Notes: generated from the sequence alone by a model not told the origin. DNA of 64,000 nucleotides from Nostoc sp. UHCC 0926 (GCF_028623165.1 NZ_CP117766.1:1-64000), one strand, 5' to 3'; counted from the first letter of the stretch, positions 25,317 through 33,898 are shown. Program-made: numbers and translations.

Positions 25317-25425
25317 GACTTACGCACTGAAGGCCCAAACCTAGATCCCCCCTAACCCGCTAAAAAGGGGGGAACTTCTAAAGCCCGCTTTTTAAGGGAG
25401 GTCGGGGGATCTGAGTGCGTAAGTC
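25317..25425. mobile_element. MITE-like palindromic element, 109 bp
   Basis: Perfect 12-bp terminal inverted repeats (GACTTACGCACT at 25317-25328 and its complement at 25414-25425), followed inside by a second inverted pair (AGATCCCCC / GGGGGATCT) and a smaller hairpin. No coding capacity. This is a typical cyanobacterial foldback repeat moved by a transposase elsewhere. Confidence 0.75.
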
Positions 25426-25514
25426 CTGACTGTATAAGCGCTAGGGAACTGATACAAAAGTCCAAATAAGCAACTCTTAACCTGAAACAAATCTCAAATC
25501 GGAATATACCAAGC

Positions 25515-26636
25515 ATGAAAAACCTCTACCAGTCATCATTTGGAGGCAAGCCAAGGATAAAAGTTTTGGCTGATGCCGATATGGTTCTAGAGCTTTTTAT
25601 CAATCGCAAGGGTTTTGTAGAAGATTCAGAGAGGTTGCTCATGGAGATAGCACAATCTCAGCAGGTTGAGGTGTACGTGACAGATAAGTGTTTAAAGCGA
25701 ATCCGTATTGAGGACAAACTGGGTGATGAAGCATCTTTATTTGTAGAGAAAATGCTTCATGGTCGTGTCATCAAAATTGATAGTGATATTAGAGCGCTAG
25801 CGCGTGTAAATTGTCTTCTAGATTATGATTCTGCGGAAGAAGTAGCCTGTGCAAAAAGTAAGAGATTAAATGTAATAGTTACCCAGAATCCTAACAATTT
25901 TGATGGAACAGATTTGCTAGTCTTGTCACTAGAAAGCTTGCTGACGCGGTTACAGCTTGAGCAATCTCTTGACATGACAAATATATTGAAAGCTCTTAAA
26001 GAATGTTTATTTAAATCAGGAAATATTACTGAATTAGATATCCTCACTAATGAAGCAGAAATTCCTGTTGTACCTGAGCTTAAACCTAATACTCGTAGAG
26101 ATGACAATACTTTTTTACGCTCTTTTCCACAATTAAATCAAAGGGAATTTTTATCAGTTACACTTAGTTTTTATCGTCTGCGCTTGCAGCAATTTGGTTT
26201 GTTGGGTAGTTACGAACCTGACGAGGTGATCAATGAGGCGATTTATCGGTTGCATCATGCATTGGAAAATGGTGAAAAAATAAACTCTATTCAGCCTTGG
26301 CTGCGTGCAACAGGGTTTAATATAATTCGAGAATACAGCCGAGAGCAAAAAAAATATCGAAGCCTGAATGTTTTCAGCAAAAATTTAGAGTTAATTACTT
26401 TACCAGAACAGCCTGATTCAGTTTATGTACATTTATATCAAGCGCTGCACGAATTGAGTGAAGAAAATAAGAACCTGTTGATTTTGCGTTTTTTTAAGCA
26501 ACTGTCTTATGTAGAAATGGTTCAACACTTGGCGATAAAAGGGGTTCAAGTCTCCGATGCTACAATTATTCAAAGGGTATTGCAAGCTCTGATGGCACTA
26601 CGAAAAGCATTTTTTGAGAAATTGAAATGGAAGTAA
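25515..26636 (+). CDS. PIN domain fused to sigma-70-like regions
   Basis: A 373-aa protein. Residues 14-150 are a PIN domain (IKVLADADMVLELFINRKG, DSAEEVACAKSKRLNVIVTQ with NPNNFDG) closely resembling the one at 22967-24328. After a linker, about 205-300 reads as sigma region 2 (EPDEVINEAIYRLHHAL, then WLRATGFNIIREYSREQKK) and 308-370 as sigma region 4 (LHELSEENKNLLILRFFKQL, YVEMVQHLA, then a basic final helix). A nuclease-like head on a sigma-like tail suggests an RNA-cleaving or RNA-sensing transcription regulator. Stand-alone sigma activity is not certain because both regions are divergent. Confidence 0.65.
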   Translation: MKNLYQSSFGGKPRIKVLADADMVLELFINRKGFVEDSERLLMEIAQSQQVEVYVTDKCLKRIRIEDKLGDEASLFVEKMLHGRVIKIDSDIRALARVNCLLDYDSAEEVACAKSKRLNVIVTQNPNNFDGTDLLVLSLESLLTRLQLEQSLDMTNILKALKECLFKSGNITELDILTNEAEIPVVPELKPNTRRDDNTFLRSFPQLNQREFLSVTLSFYRLRLQQFGLLGSYEPDEVINEAIYRLHHALENGEKINSIQPWLRATGFNIIREYSREQKKYRSLNVFSKNLELITLPEQPDSVYVHLYQALHELSEENKNLLILRFFKQLSYVEMVQHLAIKGVQVSDATIIQRVLQALMALRKAFFEKLKWK

Positions 26637-27081
26637 CAAAGGTAACATTAGAAGCTAGCTTTGGCTTAGTTTGAGCAACGGAAAAATTTCGGTTTTTAAG
26701 GCTGAGAAGCTTATAGGGTAATATTAAATAGTCAATAATTACACGTAAGGGCTAATTCGTGGAATACAATCGCTCCCTACTTACCAAACCTGATAGTCCA
26801 GCAGTCTGATTGCAAATCAGCTGGGAGTTCTGCGGGAAACTCATCACTCAGTTGCTAGTTCGTAAACAATCTTGGTCAAGGAAGCACCAGGGTCAAAACT
26901 GACTATCAAGTTTGACATTGACTGTGGTTCACCTAAAAGCTTTCCTTTAAGTTAAGTGCAAATAGAAATCATGCCAATCTACCCACTGACCATTTTTATC
27001 AGGCGAAAAATTAGCCCATTGGTTATTTTTTTGCTGCATTTTCTCAAGTAGTTATTTTTGTGCTATTGAATTCAAAAATAC
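26637..27081. other. Intergenic DNA without a recognisable gene
   Basis: Frames are broken by many stops. A few degenerate coding-like phrases are present, but no family could be named. A CTGATTGCAAATCAG stem was checked as a tRNA arm and discarded. Confidence 0.4.
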
Positions 27082-27169
27082 GCCACTCAAATGCCAATTC
27101 AACGCCACTTAAGCGTCACTTGAGTGCCAATTCAATCCCAATTGAGCGCCAATTCAACGCCACTGCATA
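27082..27169. repeat. 11-bp direct repeats, block 1 (8 units)
   Basis: Eight contiguous 11-bp units of the form GCCAATTCAAC / GCCACTTAAGC start at 27082 and recur every 11 bp without a gap. One unit per helical turn puts every GCCA on the same DNA face. Confidence 0.85.
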
Positions 27170-27231
27170 CATTATGTATATATTGTTTTTATCAATAACT
27201 AAGCTTATTGACAATAAAATGGTCAAAAAAT

Positions 27232-27275
27232 GCCAATTCAGTGCCACTTAAATGCCAACTCAATGCCACTGATGT
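27232..27275. repeat. 11-bp direct repeats, block 2 (4 units)
   Basis: Four more units (GCCAATTCAGT, GCCACTTAAAT, GCCAACTCAAT, GCCACTGATGT) in the same orientation, 62 bp after block 1. The A/T-rich spacer contains TTGACA- and TATAAT-like hexamers. Confidence 0.85.
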
Positions 27276-27532
27276 TTTTAATTTGAGTAGCCCAAAAAAA
27301 CCTTTGGTGAGTAGCAAGCTATGTTGCTGTCCGGACATTTTTTCTCTTGAGAAAAAACGCACCCCCCAGGTGCGGCAACAAACTTGCCCTCCTTTCACGG
27401 TTCCCCTACCTCAGTAGGTCAACCACCGTGACAGAGGGGAAGATGATAGGAAAATCATCAAAACTAGAGTGCCGATTCAGTAATGGAATAGTTATACGTA
27501 TTGAGGAAGTTCCCAATACATACTCGCATTGC

Positions 27533-27661
27533 AATGATGTTATTTTCGTGCAGGCGGACATCGGGGATGACCCTGCGATTGCACTCTACACAAAGCTTGG
27601 GGTACGCGAAGATGTGCTTCATTTCGATATTGCTGTCCCGGTCGGCGATGAAGATGCCTAA
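27533..27661 (+). pseudogene. C-terminal remnant of a GNAT acetyltransferase (AAC(3)-I-like)
   Basis: The frame reads [20 protein letters not shown], then [20 protein letters not shown] and stop, which matches the end of GNAT enzymes of the aminoglycoside 3-N-acetyltransferase I type. The upstream acetyl-CoA-binding half is missing; the frame before 27533 does not belong to the family. It is a relic lying between the two repeat arrays. Confidence 0.6.
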
Positions 27662-27847
27662 CAACCGGAATGCACCGGAACTTTGGAGTATAGTAGCAGT
27701 ATTGGTCTGAGTCCGGCGATCGCGAACGTTAGCCAGCAGGTATTGAGCGCATCTCAATTAAGCAAAAAGCAGGAGGGTTTGAAACTGGAAGTTAAATTAT
27801 TAACAAATCTACCAAAAACTTACTGATTGTCCATATCTCTAATCAAT

Positions 27848-27941
27848 GGCATTTATAAGGTATTTACAAGGATTTCTCTTTAAAGGCAAATATAAGGAAT
27901 ATGAATGGCATTTCAATGGCATACCAATGGCAGAAATAAGG
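27848..27941. repeat. 11-bp direct repeats, block 3 (opposite orientation)
   Basis: Units such as GGCATTTATAA, GGTATTTACAA, GGCATTTCAAT and GGCATACCAAT start at 27848, 27859, 27870, 27885, 27896, 27907, 27918 and 27929. One interval is 15 bp; all others are 11 bp. The reverse complement (ATTGAAATGCC) resembles the block 1-2 unit, so this array faces the first one. Confidence 0.8.
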
Positions 27942-27998
27942 ATTTACTGCTGCCCCAAATTGAATTTTTGAAAAATTTGGTGATTCTGCCAAAAATAA

Positions 27999-28064
27999 GG
28001 TTTCGCAATGGCAGATGCAAGGTATTTATAAGGTAAACCAACGGTAAATCTAAGGATGTGTACC
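27999..28064. repeat. 11-bp direct repeats, block 4 (6 units)
   Basis: GGTTTCGCAAT, GGCAGATGCAA, GGTATTTATAA, GGTAAACCAAC, GGTAAATCTAA and GGATGTGTACC follow each other at exactly 11 bp, 57 bp after block 3. Confidence 0.8.
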
Positions 28065-28233
28065 CCAAAAGCCTCATAAGCGACCCTGATTTCTACCGCA
28101 AAAATTCCTGACCAAAACTCTCGCACAGTACGCAAAAAAGTTTTGACAGATTTTTTGAGTCCAAATCGAGAAAGAAAAAAACAGACATCAAAAATTACTA
28201 CTAAAAGACTACATTAGCACTACAAGAACGCTA

Positions 28234-30057
28234 TCAAAGGCTTAAGCCTTCTTCTTGGTTTGGCTGTTGAAATAACTGCTTTTGATAATCAAGAAGCTGC
28301 TGATTCCAATCTCTGGCTTTGGGCTTTAGCCTTTTGGACTGTGGCAGTAGTTCCAATACAGCCCGTGCAGCTGCATCGCCAGCATTGTCTGGGTCAAAAG
28401 CCACTTGTACAAGAGGAATATTCTGCAATTGCTCCACTGGTAAACTGTTGGGGTTGTCTACAGCCAGAAAGAGCGTTCTAGTCTTTGGCGCACCGTTAAC
28501 CTGATACTCCAGCATAGCGAAGGATATGGCATCAATGGGCGACTTCAAAAGCACCAATTTCTCGACTGCATCAGTAGGCTGTCCACCCAAGTGGAAGTGA
28601 AACCAGCTATTACCACGTTGAGTCCCTTTCTCATAACCCTTGAAACTGTTGTTTTCTCCCCCGAAGTTTAGAGCGGTGGAAGCCGCCGCTCCGACTTCTC
28701 CCCGTGTACCGCGCAGGAATGCACCGCTTGGTTGTCCGTCTAGATTCCGCATGACGAACACAGCGTTTTGTTGGTCATCAGCATAAACCAGTCCAGTGCT
28801 GTGTAGAAGTTGCACAAAATCTTGGGGTAAGCCCCGTTTCTGGGTAAGGTAATGTTCTACTCCTGGCCAATTGGCTTTATCCTCAACTGGTAGTGTGAAC
28901 TGGGGACGTGGTTCTGACTGGATAATCTCAATCGCCGCTTTCTTAGCGTGAGCGATCGCTGCTCGTTCTGCCCCCGACTCACCAAATCGCTCATGCAACC
29001 AGACAAGAGCCTGCCGGAAATTGCAGTTGTTAACGTGCATTACCAAGTCAATCGCACCGCCACCGCCTTTGGAGTGTTCGGGTGAAAAGTCATAAAACTT
29101 CGACCCATCTATATTAATGATGTGTCCGTGACCCTTCCACCTTTCATGATCATGATGTAGCCCCAACTCCCAGGCGACATCCTCCAGGGGCAAGTCGCGC
29201 AGTTGATTGGTCTGAGATTCTAACAATTGCACCCGTTTTTCTAATTGCTGTCGCTCCTTCTCGCTGTCCCTAGCCCGTTGCTCTGCCCGCTCTAATCGTT
29301 CTACCAGGAACTTGCGGTCAGCCAGTTGGTGGTTAATTGCTTGGAACTGGTCATCTGACTGAATCCTGGCTACATAACTACTAGCTGATTCAAATGGCGT
29401 TGGCGCTAATTGGTTATTTGTAATGACTGCGGTGAGTGGTTCACTGTTAACCGCTTGGTAATATTCTTTGACTTTGGTGTGGGTTGCTTTGCTGCCCTTG
29501 ACCCCGCGTTCAATGCCCAAAGGAGCAAGTGCAGCAGCATAACTATCTTGCAGCTTGGATAACTTAATTCTTCCCTGTCCACCTCTACCGCCGAACATCG
29601 CATCATGACTGACTCTGCCAGTTTTATCGTTCACTGGCACGATGTAAGCGTGAATGTGTGGGGTACTTTCATCTAGGTGGAGTTCTGCCCTGACGCATTT
29701 TGATCCATAGTTTTGAGCTAGCCAGTCACGAGATGCACTCGCCCACTGCTGCATCAGTGAATCAGACCACTGCCCAGAAAGAGATGGATCTAAGGGACGA
29801 AAATATTCAGGTGATGCCGAGAGAAACATCTCGGTGCATAACACTGCATCCTTTCGGGGTAGATGCTTGAGGGTGGAGATTTTCTCTTTAACTATCTCCT
29901 CTAAAGAGCGTGAGTCTTCTCCCCCAATCAACCGGACATTCTTTCTAGTTGGATCTGCATTGGGTGTTTCTCTATTCCTTAACACATGGTCATCACTGCC
30001 AGCGACATTGCCAAATGTTTTGAGTTTCTCAATTCTGAGAATGGTCAGGGGCGACAT
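28234..30057 (-). CDS. MOBV relaxase fused to a Toprim/primase-like region
   Basis: A 607-aa protein. Residues 1-215 are a MOBV (Pre/Mob) relaxase: an N-terminal RIEKLKTFGNVAGSDDH, and the metal motif HLDESTPHIHAYIVP with its three histidines near 127-137. A coiled coil covers about 235-285. Residues 295-365 (WELGLHHDHERWKGHGHIIN ... GGGGAIDLVMHVNNCNFRQA) are DUF3991/CHC2-like, and 500-585 a Toprim-like fold (LLKSPIDAISFAML, VAFDPDNAGDAAARAVLELL). It would nick oriT and prime or process the transferred strand. An oriT should be just upstream; a hairpin is present at 30120. Confidence 0.8.
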   Translation of the reverse strand: MSPLTILRIEKLKTFGNVAGSDDHVLRNRETPNADPTRKNVRLIGGEDSRSLEEIVKEKISTLKHLPRKDAVLCTEMFLSASPEYFRPLDPSLSGQWSDSLMQQWASASRDWLAQNYGSKCVRAELHLDESTPHIHAYIVPVNDKTGRVSHDAMFGGRGGQGRIKLSKLQDSYAAALAPLGIERGVKGSKATHTKVKEYYQAVNSEPLTAVITNNQLAPTPFESASSYVARIQSDDQFQAINHQLADRKFLVERLERAEQRARDSEKERQQLEKRVQLLESQTNQLRDLPLEDVAWELGLHHDHERWKGHGHIINIDGSKFYDFSPEHSKGGGGAIDLVMHVNNCNFRQALVWLHERFGESGAERAAIAHAKKAAIEIIQSEPRPQFTLPVEDKANWPGVEHYLTQKRGLPQDFVQLLHSTGLVYADDQQNAVFVMRNLDGQPSGAFLRGTRGEVGAAASTALNFGGENNSFKGYEKGTQRGNSWFHFHLGGQPTDAVEKLVLLKSPIDAISFAMLEYQVNGAPKTRTLFLAVDNPNSLPVEQLQNIPLVQVAFDPDNAGDAAARAVLELLPQSKRLKPKARDWNQQLLDYQKQLFQQPNQEEGLSL

Positions 30058-30119
30058 AGAGGATTTATGCTACAAGTGCAGTACCTTGTAGTACGAAAAA
30101 GTCCCGTAGGGCGAACGAC

Positions 30120-30176
30120 GGTTTCATGTCATGAGCGCAGCGAGAGATGGCGCAGCCACCCGCAGGGCATGAAACC
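30120..30176. repeat. Inverted repeat upstream of the relaxase; possible oriT hairpin
   Basis: GGTTTCATG (30120-30128) and CATGAAACC (30168-30176) enclose a GC-rich loop typical of cyanobacterial intergenic repeats. The position, about 60 bp upstream of the relaxase gene, fits oriT, but no nick sequence could be confirmed. Confidence 0.35.
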
Positions 30177-30720
30177 ATAGTGAGTATGTATGGTATACAT
30201 TATACCCCTGCCCTAAATCCACTTTTGCGGCAGAATCCACCAGGAGCATTTCACCCAATTAACCCTCAAATTACCCCAATTAGACCTAGATGAATGTCGT
30301 TCGACTGTTGTTGGTTTTTTCCTCTCAACCCGAAAACGACTGTCATTTGACTATTCTTTCACTATCAATTGTGTATCGTTGGGGTAATCTTGGGGATAAA
30401 TGGGGGTGTTTTGCCACATGGGAGTTTTTGTATCAAAGTACACTATGTCCAGAGTGTGACAACTGAGATTTGTCACTTTTTGTCACTCATTAGACTACAA
30501 GAATCAAGCTGACGGGTTGAAGAGAGTGAACTGTACAGTCACTTTTGTCGTGATTGTGTAGTTATTCCGTAGTATTTGTTGAGGGGTGTTGCTTATGCTT
30601 CTACTTTTCAGTTTTGGCTGTCAAAAACTTTCCGCCAAATATGGCGTACTGTGCGTCAAAAAAAGATGGATTAGCGGGCTTAAAAGCTTTTAAGCGAATT
30701 GACCGACAATTTACCAATTA
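30177..30720. other. Intergenic DNA, no gene seen
   Basis: A/T-rich. One inverted repeat, GTGACAA ... TTGTCAC around 30456-30476, is a possible protein-binding site. No frame resembles a known gene. Confidence 0.35.
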
Positions 30721-30909
30721 TTGGGAAATAATGGGAGACTTCTTATAAGTATTGGGAACTGTTCGGATTTATTGGGAATTTTTGAGCTAATGAGAATTTT
30801 GTGACTGGATGATTTTTAAGGGGTAAAAAGGTAAGAAACAAATTGGAGATTTGGGAGATATTGTCTAGATATTGGGAGATGTTGAATGTAGTTGGTGAGA
30901 ATTGGGAAA
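30721..30909. repeat. Helically phased ATTGGGA repeats
   Basis: GGGA cores occur at 30723, 30733, 30753, 30773, 30853, 30873 and 30903, mostly in ATTGGGA, at 10- or 20-bp steps, with weaker GAGA echoes at 30792 and 30893 and GGAGA at 30845. The regular phase suggests cooperative binding on one face. Nothing else is evident up to 31265 apart from an extended HIP1 palindrome at 31181-31196. Confidence 0.5.
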
Positions 30910-31268
30910 ATGGATGTTTTGTCGAGGTTTTTTCTCAGATGCACGAATTTAGTCAAATTAAGAAGCTAGTGCCAAAACTGTAATATTTCTTGATAAATAG
31001 GTCAATAATCACGGTTTGGGCGGTTCATCTTGAGAGTAATTATCAGTTGTTTATGCAAAAAAAGGGTCAAAAACAGGGGTAAATTTTTTTTGTGGATTTT
31101 GTTTCTTTAATGTTGAGTCTTGGTTCTGTTTCAAGCCGAATGCTCAACGTTCACTTTTCTTGTGAACAACTACGATAGCAATGCGCGATCGCGCATCTTG
31201 TGGTCAACCTAATCCAAGATAAATAAGAGAGCGAAAAAATGAAATTGATGATGAGCCAGGGGTAAGTG

Positions 31269-31493
31269 ATGGAAGCCAAAAGCGAAGTGACAATAAAATT
31301 TAGTGGCGAACTACCAACAGCTACACCTCTTGAGAATAAGAAAGTTGCAATTGAGTTCACTGACCAGAACGGTATAGTCTTCACCGCTCAAGTTAATGCA
31401 AAAAGTTGGCGGAAGGCTGAAACTAGCGCCTCGGAGTTTGCAGACTGGGCTGGGGCTGTATCGGGCAAGCTTGGCGTGCGATTCGTTGGTTAG
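31269..31493 (+). CDS. Small FinO-like fertility-inhibition-type protein
   Basis: A 74-aa protein from ATG 31269, with AGGGG about 8 nt upstream. The pattern VTIKFSGELP (residues 7-16), a beta strand with IEFTDQNG, AQVNAKSWRKAETSASEF, then WAGAVSGKLG resembles short cyanobacterial proteins annotated as FinO-like. Those are basic RNA-binding or regulatory proteins linked with plasmid transfer. The closest transfer gene here is the MOBV relaxase. The family call rests on pattern resemblance only. Confidence 0.45.
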   Translation: MEAKSEVTIKFSGELPTATPLENKKVAIEFTDQNGIVFTAQVNAKSWRKAETSASEFADWAGAVSGKLGVRFVG

Positions 31494-31559
31494 TGAATAA
31501 CGGGAACTAATCCGTAAATAACTAATCCAGCCTGACAGCAGATTACTGTCACTAAAGGC

Positions 31560-32126
31560 TGAACTCTCGGTCAGATGTTGGCATCGATGGTAAGAAATCC
31601 CTATCATTCGAGGAACGCTTCAATTTAGAAGAACTACTCAAAGTGAATAGTGGAAATTGGAAGCATCAAGGACTAAGGGAAATCCCTATCCCTAAAAAAG
31701 ACGGGACTACCAGAATGCTAAAAATCCCAACTATCGCGGATAGGTGTTGGCAATGCCTCGCCAAATATGCTTTAGAACCAGCTTGCGCGTTGCAACCTTC
31801 CACGCTCGGAGCTACGGTTTTAGGACTGGACGTGCGGCACATGATGCCCAATAATTCCTGTTTTCTAACTTAAGTTCTAAAGCAAAAGGAATATCCAAGC
31901 GAGTAATTGAGCTTGATATTGAAAAGTGCTTCGACAGGATAAACCACTCAACCATCATGGAAAATTTGATAGCCCCAAAAGGTATCAAACTTGGTATCTT
32001 TCGATGCTTAAAAGCAGGGATAAATCCAGAATTTCCAGAACAGGGAACGCCCCAAGGTGAAGTGGTGAGTCCATTATTAGCTAACATCGCTCTAAATGGG
32101 ATTGAAAGTATTCACAGATATCATAA
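31560..32126 (+). pseudogene. Truncated group II intron reverse transcriptase
   Basis: Frame 1 reads GIDGKKSLSFEERFNLEELL and LREIPIPKKDGTTRMLKIPT with IADRCWQ, then stops near 31870; another frame continues with KRVIELDIEKCFDRINHSTI and QGTPQGEVVSPLLANIALNG. These are the RT0-RT5 blocks of group II intron proteins, but the YADD and maturase blocks are missing. The gene is frameshifted and cut off by the IS element at 32127. Confidence 0.75.
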
Positions 32127-33018
32127 GAACCTATCCCACTAATAAAACTCTTTGAATCCAGATATGAATAGTAGCAAGATCAATGAATGCATCAAAATAT
32201 ACTTTAATACGTTCCCAGCGAACCACTAAACGACGATATTTGCGTTGATACCAAGCAAAACAGCGTTCCTGCTGAAATCTGGGAACAGAGATTTTGATAG
32301 GTCTACCTCTATTCTTCCTGCTTTTCCAAACTCGTTTCGGTATTTGAGGTCTAATACCCCGCTTACGTAAAGCAGCACGTTTTTCCTTTGAATCATAACC
32401 TTTATCAGTAGCCAGTATCTTAAGCTTTTTACGTGGTCTACCGCGTTTTAAAGTTTTAAGTTTTACTTGATCAAGCAGAGGTAATACCTGTTATCTTTCG
32501 TTACCGTTGGCTGCCGTTGTGCAGTTAGCCAGTGGCATTCCACTACCTTCAGTTAGTGTATGAATTAGAACTCCTTTTCCTTTACCACCATAGGCAATCT
32601 CTTCACCACCTCCCTTTCCAGGGGGAAAAAGAGCCGTCAACAGCTCCAAAATCCCAATTTATTAGCCCTTTCTCATCAGCGATCGCTAATACACGTCCTT
32701 GTATATATTCAAATGTTCCATCGTCACGCCATCGCTTTAACCATCGGTGAGATGAACTTTTTGATGCCCATATATCCCCATCTGGTAAATCACACCATCG
32801 ACATCCAGTAATCAGGATGTACAACAGACTATTTAATACATAACGATATGGTGCATGAGGCATTCCTTTTCCACGTTTGGATGGTTTTTTAGGAAATATA
32901 TCCTCAAATAGCTTCCATTCCAGGTCACTCAATCCTTCAAAACGCCCAGCCATAAACCGATACACCCTTCTCAAATGAGAAGTAGATTACCACATTTTGA
33001 TATTAGTGGGATAGGTTC
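32127..33018. mobile_element. IS5-family-like element, 892 bp
   Basis: Perfect 18-bp terminal inverted repeats, GAACCTATCCCACTAATA at 32127-32144 and its complement at 33001-33018, enclose a single degenerate minus-strand transposase. No clear target duplication: ATAA lies left and AAAT right. It separates the intron remnant from the stub of an efflux adaptor gene. Confidence 0.8.
32148..32974 (-). pseudogene. IS5-type transposase, frameshifted with a nonsense codon
   Basis: The N-terminal half reads FEGLSDLEWKLFEDIFPKK, CRWCDLPDGDIWASKSSSHR and ends WDFGAVDGSFSPWKGRW-stop; the -1 frame continues GKGGGEEIAYGGKGKGVLIH, KKLKILATDKGYDSKEKRAA and AWYQRKYRRLVVRWERIKVY. The frame change is at the G5A5 run (32621-32630), a possible programmed slip in this group. 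A TAA at 32491-32493 interrupts the second half, so the copy is probably dead. Confidence 0.75.
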
Positions 33019-33191
33019 AAATTAGCTATAAAGTCTGAACTTTCTTCGACCATCCTCATTTTCAGCGTTGTCAGTTTCACTGGTACACCTTGAGGTTGGT
33101 TATTATTCACAGATTGCCCTTGCACTTGTACACAAGCATTCAATAGCGAAAGTGGCAGGAAGAGAAAGAATAACTTGCTTAGTTTCTTCAT
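33019..33191 (-). pseudogene. N-terminal stub of an RND efflux adaptor lipoprotein
   Basis: From ATG 33191: MKKLSKLFFLFLPLSLLNAC is a lipoprotein signal peptide with LLNAC lipobox, and QGVPVKLTTLKMRMVEESS is the start of a HlyD/AcrA-type periplasmic adaptor. The frame runs straight into the IS terminal repeat at 33018, so more than 85% of the gene is lost. Confidence 0.7.
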
Positions 33192-33224
33192 CTGCTGATA
33201 AATATTCATAAATACTTGTATTTG

Positions 33225-33812
33225 TCAATTTAGGAAAATCACCTGTAATCCTGTCCTAAAGTAGATTGCAATAGTCAAACTGCTAACGGCAGAACGTGCG
33301 AAGACCGCACCACCCTGAGTCAGCCCTGTTAAATAAAGTGCTGATTCTCTCACGTTTGTGCATGCGGGGATATCTTTACGATCAATAGAGTTTTGTAAGG
33401 CTCGTTCAAATAACGAAGTGAGCCAGTCAAAGTAGTTATGAACTTTTTTGCGGATTAAATCATCTTTGGCTGCCAGTTCAATTGCTGTTGAGCAAATCAA
33501 ACAGCCAAATCTAATTTCAGGCTTTTCTGCCATTGAAATCAGATTTTCAAAGTAAATTCGAATTGTTTCTACAGATGCATCTTTCATTAACAGGTCGCTC
33601 AAATATCCACAGATAACTGTCTCAAGGTAATGGTCTAATACCCGCAAAAATAGTCCTCGTTTGTCTCCGAAGAGATGGTATAGCCCATAACGACTTGCTT
33701 TGGTGACAGCGATGATATCGGCGATAGAAGTGGCTTCATATCCCTTTTCCCAAAAAATCCGCATGGCTGCATCTAAAGCTTTATCTTCGTCAAAGCTTTT
33801 TTCCCACGGCAT
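33225..33812 (-). CDS. TetR-family transcriptional regulator
   Basis: A 195-aa repressor. The N-terminal helix-turn-helix reads DAAMRIFWEKGYEATSIADI, then TKASRYGLYHLFGDKRGLFL (residues 15-58). The C-terminal ligand domain contains FGCLICSTAIELA. It stands just upstream of the truncated RND adaptor, on the same strand, so it probably once controlled an efflux operon. Inverted repeats are present at 33899-33940, upstream of its start. Confidence 0.9.
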   Translation of the reverse strand: MPWEKSFDEDKALDAAMRIFWEKGYEATSIADIIAVTKASRYGLYHLFGDKRGLFLRVLDHYLETVICGYLSDLLMKDASVETIRIYFENLISMAEKPEIRFGCLICSTAIELAAKDDLIRKKVHNYFDWLTSLFERALQNSIDRKDIPACTNVRESALYLTGLTQGGAVFARSAVSSLTIAIYFRTGLQVIFLN

Positions 33813-33898
33813 TACATTGATTTCCTTTTGGTTTCAGGTGGAGAAAGGAGATAGGGGTTTTTGTTTTGAAAACTAGATTACCTCCTTGACTAAAAAAA

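Noticed and set aside
26796-26830. tRNA-Cys-like anticodon arm (CTGATTGCAAATCAG)
   Set aside because: The loop is five bases, not seven, and no acceptor or T arm can be placed around it.
31181-31196. 16-bp perfect palindrome ATGCGCGATCGCGCAT
   Set aside because: It is an extended HIP1 site; such sites are frequent in this type of genome and need no special role.
32127-33018. Active IS5 element using programmed frameshifting
   Set aside because: The frameshift alone would be acceptable, but an additional in-frame TAA at 32491-32493 makes this copy non-functional.
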